Below are positions 7,068 through 12,077 of a stretch of DNA of 25,846 bases, one piece after another. Where the stretch lies: positions 1-25,846 of IMG/VR virus record IMGVR_UViG_3300025108_000339; one strand, given 5' to 3'. The DNA comes from a virus. The first letter of the stretch is position 1. Each line of letters opens with the position of its first letter. A program made the position numbers and the translations under genes. The notes under the pieces are model-generated. The model was not told the DNA's origin. It saw only the letters and a program-made list of their open reading frames with translations, and made no database searches.

Positions 7068-8147
7068 ATGACAGCTACTATCGCACTTCAGAAGCGTTCC
7101 TCTTTGTGGGATCGCTACCTCCAGTGGGTTAGCAGCACTGAGAACCGGCTCTATGTGGGACACTTCGGTGTCCTCATGGTACCTTGTCTACTGGCAGCTA
7201 CCACTTGTTTTATCATCGCATTCATTGCAGCACCCCCAGTTGATATCGATGGAATCAGAGAACCAGTCGCAGGCTCCCTCCTGTACGGAAACAACATCAT
7301 CTCTGGAGCGGTTGTCCCCTCCAGCAACGCAATCGGACTACATCTCTACTCAATCTGGGAAGCCGCTTCCCTCGATGAGTGGCTCTACAACGGAGGACCA
7401 TACCAACTTGTGGTGTTCCACTTTCTCATCGGTGTCTTCGCTTACATGGGACGCGAATGGGAACTTAGTTACCGACTCGGAATGAGGCCCTGGATCTTTG
7501 TCGCATACTCCGCACCAGTTGCTGCTGCAACAGCTGTATTCCTTGTCTATCCTTTTGGACAAGGTAGTTTCTCTGATGGAATGCCGTTGGGCATCTCGGG
7601 TACCTTCAACTACATGTTGGTATTCCAAGCTGAGCACAACATTCTTATGCATCCCTTCCATATGCTTGGGGTCGCTGGTGTTTTTGGTGGCAGTTTGTTT
7701 AGCGCCATGCACGGTAGCCTTGTTACTTCTTCTCTGGTTCGTGAGACTACTGAAAGCGAGTCACAGAACTATGGTTACAAGTTTGGGCAAGAAGAAGAGA
7801 CGTATAACATCGTAGCTGCACACGGTTACTTCGGACGTTTGATCTTCCAATATGCATCTTTTAATAACTCACGTAGCCTTCACTTTTTCTTGGCTGCTTG
7901 GCCTGTGGTGGGTATCTGGTTCACTGCACTTGGTGTGAGCACCATGGCATTCAACTTGAATGGCTTCAACTTCAACCAGTCTATTCAGGCTGCTGATGGT
8001 CGTGTGATCAACACCTGGGCTGACATCCTCAACCGAGCTGGTCTTGGTATGGAAGTCATGCACGAGCGTAATGCACACAACTTCCCTCTTGACTTGGCAA
8101 CTGCTGAGTCTGCACCTATCGCACTTACTTCACCCGCTATCGGTTAA
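7068..8147 (+). CDS. psbA: Photosystem II reaction-centre protein D1
   Basis: 359 residues, full length and intact, no intron. Key D1 residues are all at their usual numbers: E130 (the high-light form; low-light D1 has Gln), Y161 (redox-active Tyr Z), D170 and E189 (Mn cluster side), H190, H198 (P680), H215 (non-haem iron). The mature end is at Ala344 (NFPLDLA) and a 15-residue C-terminal extension follows, as in cyanobacteria. It replaces light-damaged host D1 in the thylakoid membrane so that energy supply continues during infection. It starts 7 bases after the scaffold stop, with an AT-rich leader and no clear Shine-Dalgarno, and ends in TAATG with hli. An auxiliary metabolic gene of host origin. 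Confidence 0.98.
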   Translation: MTATIALQKRSSLWDRYLQWVSSTENRLYVGHFGVLMVPCLLAATTCFIIAFIAAPPVDIDGIREPVAGSLLYGNNIISGAVVPSSNAIGLHLYSIWEAASLDEWLYNGGPYQLVVFHFLIGVFAYMGREWELSYRLGMRPWIFVAYSAPVAAATAVFLVYPFGQGSFSDGMPLGISGTFNYMLVFQAEHNILMHPFHMLGVAGVFGGSLFSAMHGSLVTSSLVRETTESESQNYGYKFGQEEETYNIVAAHGYFGRLIFQYASFNNSRSLHFFLAAWPVVGIWFTALGVSTMAFNLNGFNFNQSIQAADGRVINTWADILNRAGLGMEVMHERNAHNFPLDLATAESAPIALTSPAIG

Positions 8148-8317
8148 TGAACGACACTCAAATCTGGCCCACCGAACCACGTATGTACATCGACGAAAAC
8201 TCTATTCCTCATAACGAACGCGCCGAGCGTCTTAATGGCAGGCTTGCCATGCTCGGCGTGATGGCTGCGCTTGGAGCGTATGCACTCACTGGTCAAATTA
8301 TCCCCGGAGTATGGTAA
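8147..8317 (+). CDS. hli: High-light-inducible protein (HLIP)
   Basis: 56 residues, one membrane helix (about 33-50). The chlorophyll-binding signature ExxNGRxAMxG is complete (E27, N30, G31, R32, A34, M35, G37). HLIPs bind chlorophyll and carotenoid near photosystem II, help assemble and repair it and dissipate excess energy. The ATG overlaps the psbA stop (TAATG), so the two photosynthesis proteins are translationally coupled. The N-terminal 25 residues are polar and of phage-HLIP type. The signature codons also form a long RNA hairpin (see 8221-8258). Confidence 0.93.
   Translation: MNDTQIWPTEPRMYIDENSIPHNERAERLNGRLAMLGVMAALGAYALTGQIIPGVW
8221..8258 (+). other. Long hairpin inside hli
   Basis: CGCCGAGC (8221-8228) pairs with GCTCGGCG (8251-8258), and directly inside ATGGCA (8235-8240) pairs with TGCCAT (8245-8250) around a GGCT loop. 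That makes 14 Watson-Crick pairs with one six-base bulge (GTCTTA) on the 5' side. It covers the codons of the chlorophyll-binding signature. Whether it folds in the cell or has a role (mRNA stability, processing after psbA) is inference. Confidence 0.6.
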
Positions 8318-8400
8318 TGCCTCAAGGTAAAGGAACTTATGGATCCAAAAAGGGTCGCCCACCTAAAAAGAACAAACCGATGAAACCGGTTAAAAAATAA
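8317..8400 (+). CDS. 27-residue lysine-rich peptide
   Basis: A very short gene: MPQGKGTYGSKKGRPPKK and a second Lys/Pro cluster, ending KPVKK. Eleven of 27 residues are Lys. Its ATG overlaps the hli stop (TAATG) and its TAA overlaps the next ATG (TAATG), so it sits in a chain of coupled genes, which supports it being translated. Short peptides beginning with a KGTYGSKxGRPPKK motif are, as I recall, found in many phages, without a known function. A nucleic-acid-binding role is guessed from charge only. Confidence 0.6.
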   Translation: MPQGKGTYGSKKGRPPKKNKPMKPVKK

Positions 8401-8636
8401 TGGCTAAATCCGTTAGTCTACGGATGGGGAAGCACAAGTCACGGTCTGGCGGCTTGACAAAAGCAGGTCGCGAGAAGTATAATCGTGAAACAGGTTCAAA
8501 CCTGAAAGCTCCCCAACCAGGTGGCGGTCCTCGTAAGCGGTCCTTCTGTGCCCGAATGAAAGGTAACAAAGGACCGATGAAAAAGAACGGTAAGCCCACC
8601 CGGAAGGCTCTAGCCCTACGTAAATGGAAATGTTAA
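8400..8636 (+). CDS. Small basic phage protein, DUF6321-like
   Basis: 78 residues, strongly basic, rich in Gly and Lys, with LTKAGREKYNRETGSNLKAP (20-39), a PGGGPRKRSFCARMKG block (about 40-55) and an end KALALRKWKC. This pattern is widespread in phages and matches what I know as DUF6321, of unknown function. The ATG overlaps the preceding stop by one base. Only two Cys (one the last residue), so no zinc site is evident. It may bind nucleic acid, but nothing proves it. Confidence 0.78.
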   Translation: MAKSVSLRMGKHKSRSGGLTKAGREKYNRETGSNLKAPQPGGGPRKRSFCARMKGNKGPMKKNGKPTRKALALRKWKC

Positions 8637-8795
8637 ATGGCTAAACAAGGATTGTATGCCAACATCCACGCCAAGCGTAAGCGTATCGCTGCTGGCAGTG
8701 GTGAAAAAATGAGGAAGCCTGGGGCTGCTGGAGCACCTACGGCTGCTAACTTCAAACGCTCCGCAAAAACTGCAAAGAAACCAAAGAAAGCTTAA
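8637..8795 (+). CDS. 52-residue lysine/alanine-rich protein
   Basis: Starts at the base directly after the previous stop (TAAATG). Sequence features: GLYANIHAKRKRIAAGSGEK, then RKPGAAGAPTAANFKRSAKT and a Lys-rich end. Thirteen Lys and four Arg against one Glu, so very basic. The opening LYANIHAKRKRIAAGSGEKMRKPG is a pattern I recognise from small hypothetical proteins of many marine phages; function unknown. Third in a row of tiny basic genes. Confidence 0.72.
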   Translation: MAKQGLYANIHAKRKRIAAGSGEKMRKPGAAGAPTAANFKRSAKTAKKPKKA

Positions 8796-8805
8796 ACTAA
8801 TTACT

Positions 8806-9177
8806 ATGAAAACTATCGCTCTTTCCACCCTCGCGCTGTCTTCTTTCGCCCTGCCTGCTATGGCTGGTGCATACTTGAACGTCGAAGCTAACCAAGGCTG
8901 GTCCGGTGAGGACTACCAAGGTGCTTTGTTGGAGACTCACGTGGGCTATGAAAACTCCCTGGGTGACAGCGCAAGCTGGTACATTCAAGGGGGTCCTGCC
9001 ATCTCCTTCCCGGATGACGCTGAGCAAGTCGGTGCTGCCTCTGGCAAAGTCGGTCTCGGTGTCGATGTGACTAAGAAACTCTCCGTCTATGGTGAAGTCT
9101 CTGCCATCACGTCTGAAGGCTTGGAGCTTGAAGGTCTCGGCGTTGGTGCCAAGACCGGTGTTAAGTACAAATTCTAA
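8806..9177 (+). CDS. Secreted outer-membrane beta-barrel-like protein
   Basis: 123 residues. A clear Sec signal peptide: K2, hydrophobic core to about residue 16, and an Ala-x-Ala site (PAMA) with likely cleavage after A20. The mature 103 residues alternate polar and non-polar, with repeated short strands separated by Gly/Asp turns (AYLNVEANQGW, LLETHVGYENSL, SWYIQGGPAISF, SGKVGLGVDVTKKLSVYGEV, GLGVGAKTGVKYKF) and the last residue is Phe in YKF, the usual sorting signal for outer-membrane barrels. Picocyanobacteria have similar small proteins. It would sit in the host outer membrane, perhaps as a receptor mask or pore; role is inference. Confidence 0.75.
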   Translation: MKTIALSTLALSSFALPAMAGAYLNVEANQGWSGEDYQGALLETHVGYENSLGDSASWYIQGGPAISFPDDAEQVGAASGKVGLGVDVTKKLSVYGEVSAITSEGLELEGLGVGAKTGVKYKF

Positions 9178-9197
9178 AGTAACGTACGTTCATCCTC

Positions 9198-9380
9198 ATG
9201 GAAGACAACATCTACGAGCTACAATTTACAGCCACCTCTCTCCGCATGATGCACAAAGCAGTGAACTTCGCACTTGACCAATGGCCAGGTGGGGATCCTG
9301 TGGAGCAGCAATACTATACGTATCTGAGAGATAGCCTGCAACGTGTACTCCTAGAGGAGACTTTCATGTTGGACGCATGA
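9198..9380 (+). CDS. Small helical protein of cyanophage type
   Basis: 60 residues, mostly helical and acidic: YELQFTATSLRMMHKAVNFAL, then a WPGGDPVEQQ turn and DSLQRVLLEETFMLDA. No catalytic motif. The WPGGDP turn between two amphipathic helices looks conserved; similar small proteins occur in cyanophages as far as I recall, without function. It starts 20 bases after the barrel-like gene, behind a short AACGTACGTT palindrome (9181-9190), and is followed by a hairpin. Confidence 0.65.
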   Translation: MEDNIYELQFTATSLRMMHKAVNFALDQWPGGDPVEQQYYTYLRDSLQRVLLEETFMLDA

Positions 9381-9382
9381 CG

Positions 9383-9406
9383 CCACACCATGGAACGGGG
9401 GTGTGG
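9383..9406 (+). other. Intergenic hairpin
   Basis: CCACACC (9383-9389) pairs with GGTGTGG (9400-9406) around a 10-base loop. No T-run follows, so it is more likely an RNA processing or stability hairpin than a classical terminator. It lies between the 60-residue gene and the 34-residue gene; a GGAG ribosome binding site for the latter comes directly after (9413-9416). Confidence 0.5.
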
Positions 9407-9423
9407 TACTTCGGAGAAATTCA

Positions 9424-9528
9424 ATGCCTACCGTTGAACTGCAAGCTCGCGTTAAAGAGCAAAAGGCTGCTGTCAAGCAAGCCAAGCTGAAGTATCGCGG
9501 CGTTACTTACATTAAATCTGGCAAGTAG
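9424..9528 (+). CDS. 34-residue protein with DUF4278-like motif
   Basis: Very short gene with GGAG placed seven bases before the ATG. A basic helix ELQARVKEQKAAVKQA is followed by KLKYRGVTYIKSGK. The LKYRGVTY string resembles the core of DUF4278, a small cyanobacterial family (LxYRGVxY) of unknown function. Because only eight residues carry the match, the link is tentative. It lies between two hairpins. Confidence 0.6.
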   Translation: MPTVELQARVKEQKAAVKQAKLKYRGVTYIKSGK

Positions 9529-9534
9529 ACTTTT

Positions 9535-9555
9535 GGGGAGGTGCAATTCCTCCCC
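9535..9555 (+). terminator. Hairpin, terminator-like, before leader element 1
   Basis: GGGGAGG (9535-9541) pairs with CCTCCCC (9549-9555) around a seven-base loop, preceded by TTTT but with no T-run after it. It begins seven bases after the stop of the 34-residue gene and ends 12 bases before the TTGGCCCTACGGGA element. It closes the small-gene block, by analogy with the hairpins at 10275 and 12043, but termination is not shown. Confidence 0.5.
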
Positions 9556-9562
9556 TGCCTAT

Positions 9563-9604
9563 TGGCGTTGGCCCTACGGGACACCCTTCGCCGTCTAGAC
9601 GGTG
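9563..9604 (+). promoter_or_regulatory. Leader element copy 1 (possible phage promoter or leader RNA)
   Basis: TTGGCGTTGGCCCTACGGGA (9563-9582, core TTGGCCCTACGGGA at 9568-9581) is followed by a hairpin CGCCGT-CTAG-ACGGTG (9589-9604). The same arrangement recurs at 10311-10353. The 12-base core CCGTCTAGACGG is a perfect palindrome. The element lies 34 bases before the ATG at 9639. It could be a phage RNA polymerase promoter, an operator or a structured 5' leader; the sequence alone does not decide. Confidence 0.55.
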
Positions 9605-9638
9605 GGAATAGACCACATTAAAATCTATTATTAACAAC

Positions 9639-9881
9639 ATGTCTCGATCACGTTTCGGAAAAGGCAGCACAAATGACATGCCTGCTACTTTCCGTGTTCT
9701 ATATGTGACCAATGCATCTGATGATCCTCTCTTTATCCCTGGTAATCAGGCGGAAGGAGACAACCCCGACAGTGGCAGTAAAGCACAAAGGCTAGCTGAC
9801 TGCCGTAATCTTGTCGGTGTTGATACTGGAGATGCTAACATTGGTGTAGCTGTTCAACCTAATACTCTTGCTGATTGGTAA
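9639..9881 (+). CDS. 80-residue protein upstream of the capsid gene, function unknown
   Basis: Begins MSRSRFGKGSTND and continues with ATFRVLYVTNASDDPLFIPGN, then a polar, Asp/Gly-rich half with ADCRNLVGVDTGDANIGVAVQ. Short predicted strands, no catalytic motif, no signal peptide. There is no Shine-Dalgarno; the leader is AT-rich (ATTAACAAC before ATG). First gene of a unit that opens with leader element 1 and ends at the terminator at 10275. A minor virion protein is plausible from its place beside the capsid gene, but this is inference. Confidence 0.75.
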   Translation: MSRSRFGKGSTNDMPATFRVLYVTNASDDPLFIPGNQAEGDNPDSGSKAQRLADCRNLVGVDTGDANIGVAVQPNTLADW

Positions 9882-9887
9882 TTAATT

Positions 9888-10268
9888 ATGCGCGTACCTG
9901 CAATCTATGAAACTTCCCGTGGTGAACCCACGGATGAAAATCCCCTTGGTCAACCGGTTTCAACCGTGACTGACTACGGTCGTGACCTGGGTGTCGGTTA
10001 TGTCGAAGGTGACACCTCCCTGGCTGTCTCCACTAACAGTGACTACACTGCTAACAACTTCCCTGCTACTGTGAATGGCGTTGCCACCACTTATGCTTGG
10101 ACTAAGACTGACACCACCACTGGCACTACGTTGACTAACAACACTGCACGTGTGTGCAACCTGGCAGCTAATGCTACTGGTGGTTCTTGTGTCCTTCAGG
10201 TTGTTGCTACTAACGCACAAGCTGACAACTCCCCTCACACTGAAACCCTTACTATCACTGTTGCGTGA
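9888..10268 (+). CDS. Beta-rich protein, possible Ig-like capsid decoration protein
   Basis: 126 residues, rich in Thr, Ala and Asn. After an irregular N-terminal arm (about 1-35), residues 45-126 look like an Ig/PKD-type beta sandwich: TYAWTKTDTTTG with the central Trp, ARVCNLAANATGGSCVLQVVATN with two Cys 12 residues apart, and a final strand TETLTITVA. Such domains decorate capsids and fibres of many tailed phages. It sits just before the major capsid gene, six bases after the previous stop, without a clear ribosome binding site, and is followed directly by a terminator. Fold assigned by pattern only. Confidence 0.72.
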   Translation: MRVPAIYETSRGEPTDENPLGQPVSTVTDYGRDLGVGYVEGDTSLAVSTNSDYTANNFPATVNGVATTYAWTKTDTTTGTTLTNNTARVCNLAANATGGSCVLQVVATNAQADNSPHTETLTITVA

Positions 10269-10274
10269 TACGTT

Positions 10275-10310
10275 GGGAGAGCACCTCAGAGTCGGACTCT
10301 CCCTTCTTTT
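10275..10310 (+). terminator. Rho-independent-type terminator before the capsid gene
   Basis: GGGAGAG (10275-10281) pairs with CTCTCCC (10297-10303) around a 15-base loop, followed by TTCTTTT (10304-10310). A good intrinsic terminator shape that ends the unit 9639-10268. Leader element 2 starts directly after it. Confidence 0.7.
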
Positions 10311-10353
10311 GGCTTTTGGCCCTACGGGATAACCAATTGCCGAACGTTCGGTA
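10311..10353 (+). promoter_or_regulatory. Leader element copy 2 (upstream of the capsid gene)
   Basis: GGCTTTTGGCCCTACGGGA (core TTGGCCCTACGGGA at 10316-10329) followed by a hairpin TGCCGA-ACGT-TCGGTA (10338-10353). Compared with copy 1 the 14-base core is identical, and the hairpin keeps a six-pair stem with changes on both sides of pair 1 (C-G to T-A) and pair 6 (T-A to A-T). The core CCGAACGTTCGG is again a perfect palindrome. Lies between a terminator and the most highly expressed late gene, as T7 phi10 does. Confidence 0.58.
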
Positions 10354-10440
10354 AGACGTTGAATTTTACCACAAAAAAAATTTTCAACTTAATATCTTAG
10401 AGCTCTAAGAGACTGTAAAACATACACTCTCTACATTACA
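10354..10440 (+). promoter_or_regulatory. Capsid gene leader: A/T tract and 16-base palindrome
   Basis: Contains GTTGAA (10358-10363) and TTCAAC (10383-10388) as inverted arms around an A8T4 tract (10373-10384), then the perfect palindrome TCTTAGAGCTCTAAGA (10395-10410), which can fold as a six-pair stem with an AGCT loop, 30 bases before the capsid ATG. No convincing sigma-70 pair and no Shine-Dalgarno is seen before the ATG. Likely a structured 5' leader. Confidence 0.5.
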
Positions 10441-11535
10441 ATGGCAACTTTTAACGTACCTACTTTTGCGAACAATGAAGTTCGCGGTACTTCTTTCGGT
10501 TCTGTAAACCGTAACCCTGGTCTGGGTCGCACCGGCTTCGGTGATACCGTCACCATCAATGGTCAGACCGTTAGTGCATACGACGCTAAGTATGCAACTT
10601 ACCTGAAGCTCTTTACGGGCGAAATGATCAAGGCGTATGAAAGCGCTACGATCGCTAAGGGCACCGTTCAAAGCCGTCAGCTCCGCAACGGCAAGGCTGC
10701 TCAGTTTATCTTCACCGGTCGCATGTCGGCTGAGTACCACACCCCTGGTCTGCCTATCCTCGGTTCCGCTGATAACGCAGCTGGTCTGGGTAGTGGTATC
10801 CCTGTGGCTGAGAAGACCATCGTCATGGATGATCTGCTGATCTCCAGCGCATTTGTCTATGACCTCGATGAGACTCTGGCTCATTACTCCCTGAGGAGTG
10901 AAATCTCTGCCAAGATCGGTCACGCTCTGGCTGAGGCTTATGACAAGAAGATCTTCCGTACGATTGCTCTGGCAGCACGTGAAGCTCATCCTATCTCTGC
11001 CGCTCCTGGTCCTGAGCCTGGTGGTTCTGTGATCCGTCTGGGTGACAACAACGAGTACAACGCTCAAGCCCTGGTTGACGCCTTCTTTGAAGCCGCTTCC
11101 ATTCTTGACGAAAAGAATATGCCTAAGAACGGGCGTACCGCTGTCCTCTCCCCTCGTCAGTATTATGCGTTGGTCTCACAAGTAGACACCAACATCTTGA
11201 ACCGCGACAGCCAAGGTACTAACCTGCAGGCTGGTAACGGTGTGTACAGCATTGCTGGTATTGACATCAAGCGTTCCAACAACCTGCCTTTCCTGGCTGG
11301 TACCGTTGCAACCGTCGAAGGTGAGAACAACGATTACAGTGGTGACTTCTCTAGTCACGCTGGTCTGATCTACTACCGTGATGCTGCCGCTTGTGTGGAA
11401 GCCATGGGTCCTTCGATCCAAACCTCTGGTTCTGACATCAAGACCATGTACCAAGGCGATCTTGTCGTCGGCCGTATGGCTATGGGCTGTGGCACTCTGA
11501 ACCCTGCTGCTGCTATCGAACTGCAAGCTACCTGA
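10441..11535 (+). CDS. Major capsid protein, T7 gp10-like
   Basis: 364 residues, close to T7 gp10A (345). Recognisable stretches: LKLFTGEMIKAYESATIAKG (about 56-75), RQLRNGKAAQFIFTGRMSAEYHTPG (80-104), KTIVMDDLLISSAFVYDLDETLAHYSLRSE (about 124-153), and a late ALVDAFFEAASILDEKNMP helix, all matching the HK97-fold capsid proteins of T7-like phages. Forms the icosahedral shell with scaffold. Codons are rich in C-ending forms, as expected for high expression. No ribosome binding site; the leader is AT-rich and structured. I see no sign of a T7 10B-type frameshift product (a stop in the -1 frame follows at 11538). Confidence 0.95.
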   Translation: MATFNVPTFANNEVRGTSFGSVNRNPGLGRTGFGDTVTINGQTVSAYDAKYATYLKLFTGEMIKAYESATIAKGTVQSRQLRNGKAAQFIFTGRMSAEYHTPGLPILGSADNAAGLGSGIPVAEKTIVMDDLLISSAFVYDLDETLAHYSLRSEISAKIGHALAEAYDKKIFRTIALAAREAHPISAAPGPEPGGSVIRLGDNNEYNAQALVDAFFEAASILDEKNMPKNGRTAVLSPRQYYALVSQVDTNILNRDSQGTNLQAGNGVYSIAGIDIKRSNNLPFLAGTVATVEGENNDYSGDFSSHAGLIYYRDAAACVEAMGPSIQTSGSDIKTMYQGDLVVGRMAMGCGTLNPAAAIELQAT

Positions 11536-11549
11536 TTTAGGAGATTAAC

Positions 11550-11726
11550 ATGGCTATTACTCCTGGAACTAGCCGGATTGTCACTCAAACTAATGCAATG
11601 CTTCCTGGTGATCACATCGCTAGCCTCACTTTGAACCCTCCCTCTCCTGTAGAGATTGGGCGTACAGTGTCTGGTGGTGTGCAGGACAAAGCTGCTAATG
11701 GTGACGAACTAGGCGCAACTAACTGA
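11550..11726 (+). CDS. 58-residue protein downstream of the capsid gene
   Basis: Starts 14 bases after the capsid stop with a good AGGAG ribosome binding site, unlike its neighbours. Sequence MAITPGTSRIVTQTNAMLPG, then DHIASLTLNPPSPVEIGRTV and a polar tail ending DELGATN. Uncharged, Thr/Pro/Gly-rich, likely beta. No known motif. In the same transcription unit as the capsid gene, so a small capsid or head-completion protein is possible; not shown. Confidence 0.75.
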   Translation: MAITPGTSRIVTQTNAMLPGDHIASLTLNPPSPVEIGRTVSGGVQDKAANGDELGATN

Positions 11727-11744
11727 TCTTAATCAATTAATACT

Positions 11745-12035
11745 ATGGCAAACGCTGCAACTGCTGCCGGTGATAACGGTGTAGCTGGAACCCTTGACGC
11801 TGGTCTGGGTAACGACTACGGTGCTATCACTGGTACCTTGGCTGCAGGTGACAAAGAGTGCGAAGGCTTTGATGAAGCCATCCGCCACTCCGTTGCCCGT
11901 ACCCAGGGCGGCACTTTTTCTGGTGCTACCAACTCGGGCGGTAACCGCTCTGAAGTGTTCTCTGTGACCCAGGGACTCCGATTCGCTTACACTGGTGTTG
12001 AGGCTGATAGCCCCGCTATCGACCGCACCACCTGA
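11745..12035 (+). CDS. 96-residue Gly/Ala/Thr-rich protein downstream of the capsid gene
   Basis: Low-complexity start (ANAATAAGDNGVAGTLDAGLG), then DYGAITGTLAAGDKECEGFDEAIRHSVART and a strand-rich end SEVFSVTQGLRFAYTGVEAD. No signal peptide or catalytic motif. It lies 18 bases after the 58-residue gene with an AT-rich leader and is followed within eight bases by a strong terminator, so it closes the capsid unit. Probably a virion-associated protein by position; function unknown. Confidence 0.75.
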   Translation: MANAATAAGDNGVAGTLDAGLGNDYGAITGTLAAGDKECEGFDEAIRHSVARTQGGTFSGATNSGGNRSEVFSVTQGLRFAYTGVEADSPAIDRTT

Positions 12036-12042
12036 TTATACT

Positions 12043-12070
12043 GGGGAGTCTTATGGCTCCCCTTTTTCTT
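12043..12070 (+). terminator. Rho-independent-type terminator after the capsid unit
   Basis: GGGGAG (12043-12048) pairs with CTCCCC (12057-12062) around an eight-base loop, followed by TTTTTCTTT. A textbook intrinsic terminator, placed like Tphi after T7 gene 10. It would lower transcription of tail genes relative to capsid genes. Confidence 0.8.
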
Positions 12071-12077
12071 TAAAACT

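Noticed and set aside
9133-9156. Possible hairpin GGTCT...AGACC at the end of the barrel-like gene
   Set aside because: Only 5 plus 3 pairs with a mismatch, inside coding sequence, no T-run; expected by chance.
9181-9215. CGTTCATCC...GGAAG string resembling a cyanobacterial glutamine riboswitch
   Set aside because: The second conserved block (GGACGGAAGTAGG-type) is absent and the match runs into the ATG at 9198; too little to support an aptamer.
10358-10440. Host sigma-70 promoter before the capsid gene (TTGAAT ... TAATAT)
   Set aside because: Spacing is about 26 bases, far from 17; no better pair was found.
10405-11067. 220-codon open frame on the minus strand across the capsid gene
   Set aside because: Antisense shadow of a gene with strong codon bias; no family-like sequence and no leader.
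11520-11560. T7 10B-like -1 frameshift at the capsid end
   Set aside because: The -1 frame meets TAG at 11538-11540 at once and there is no slippery heptamer.
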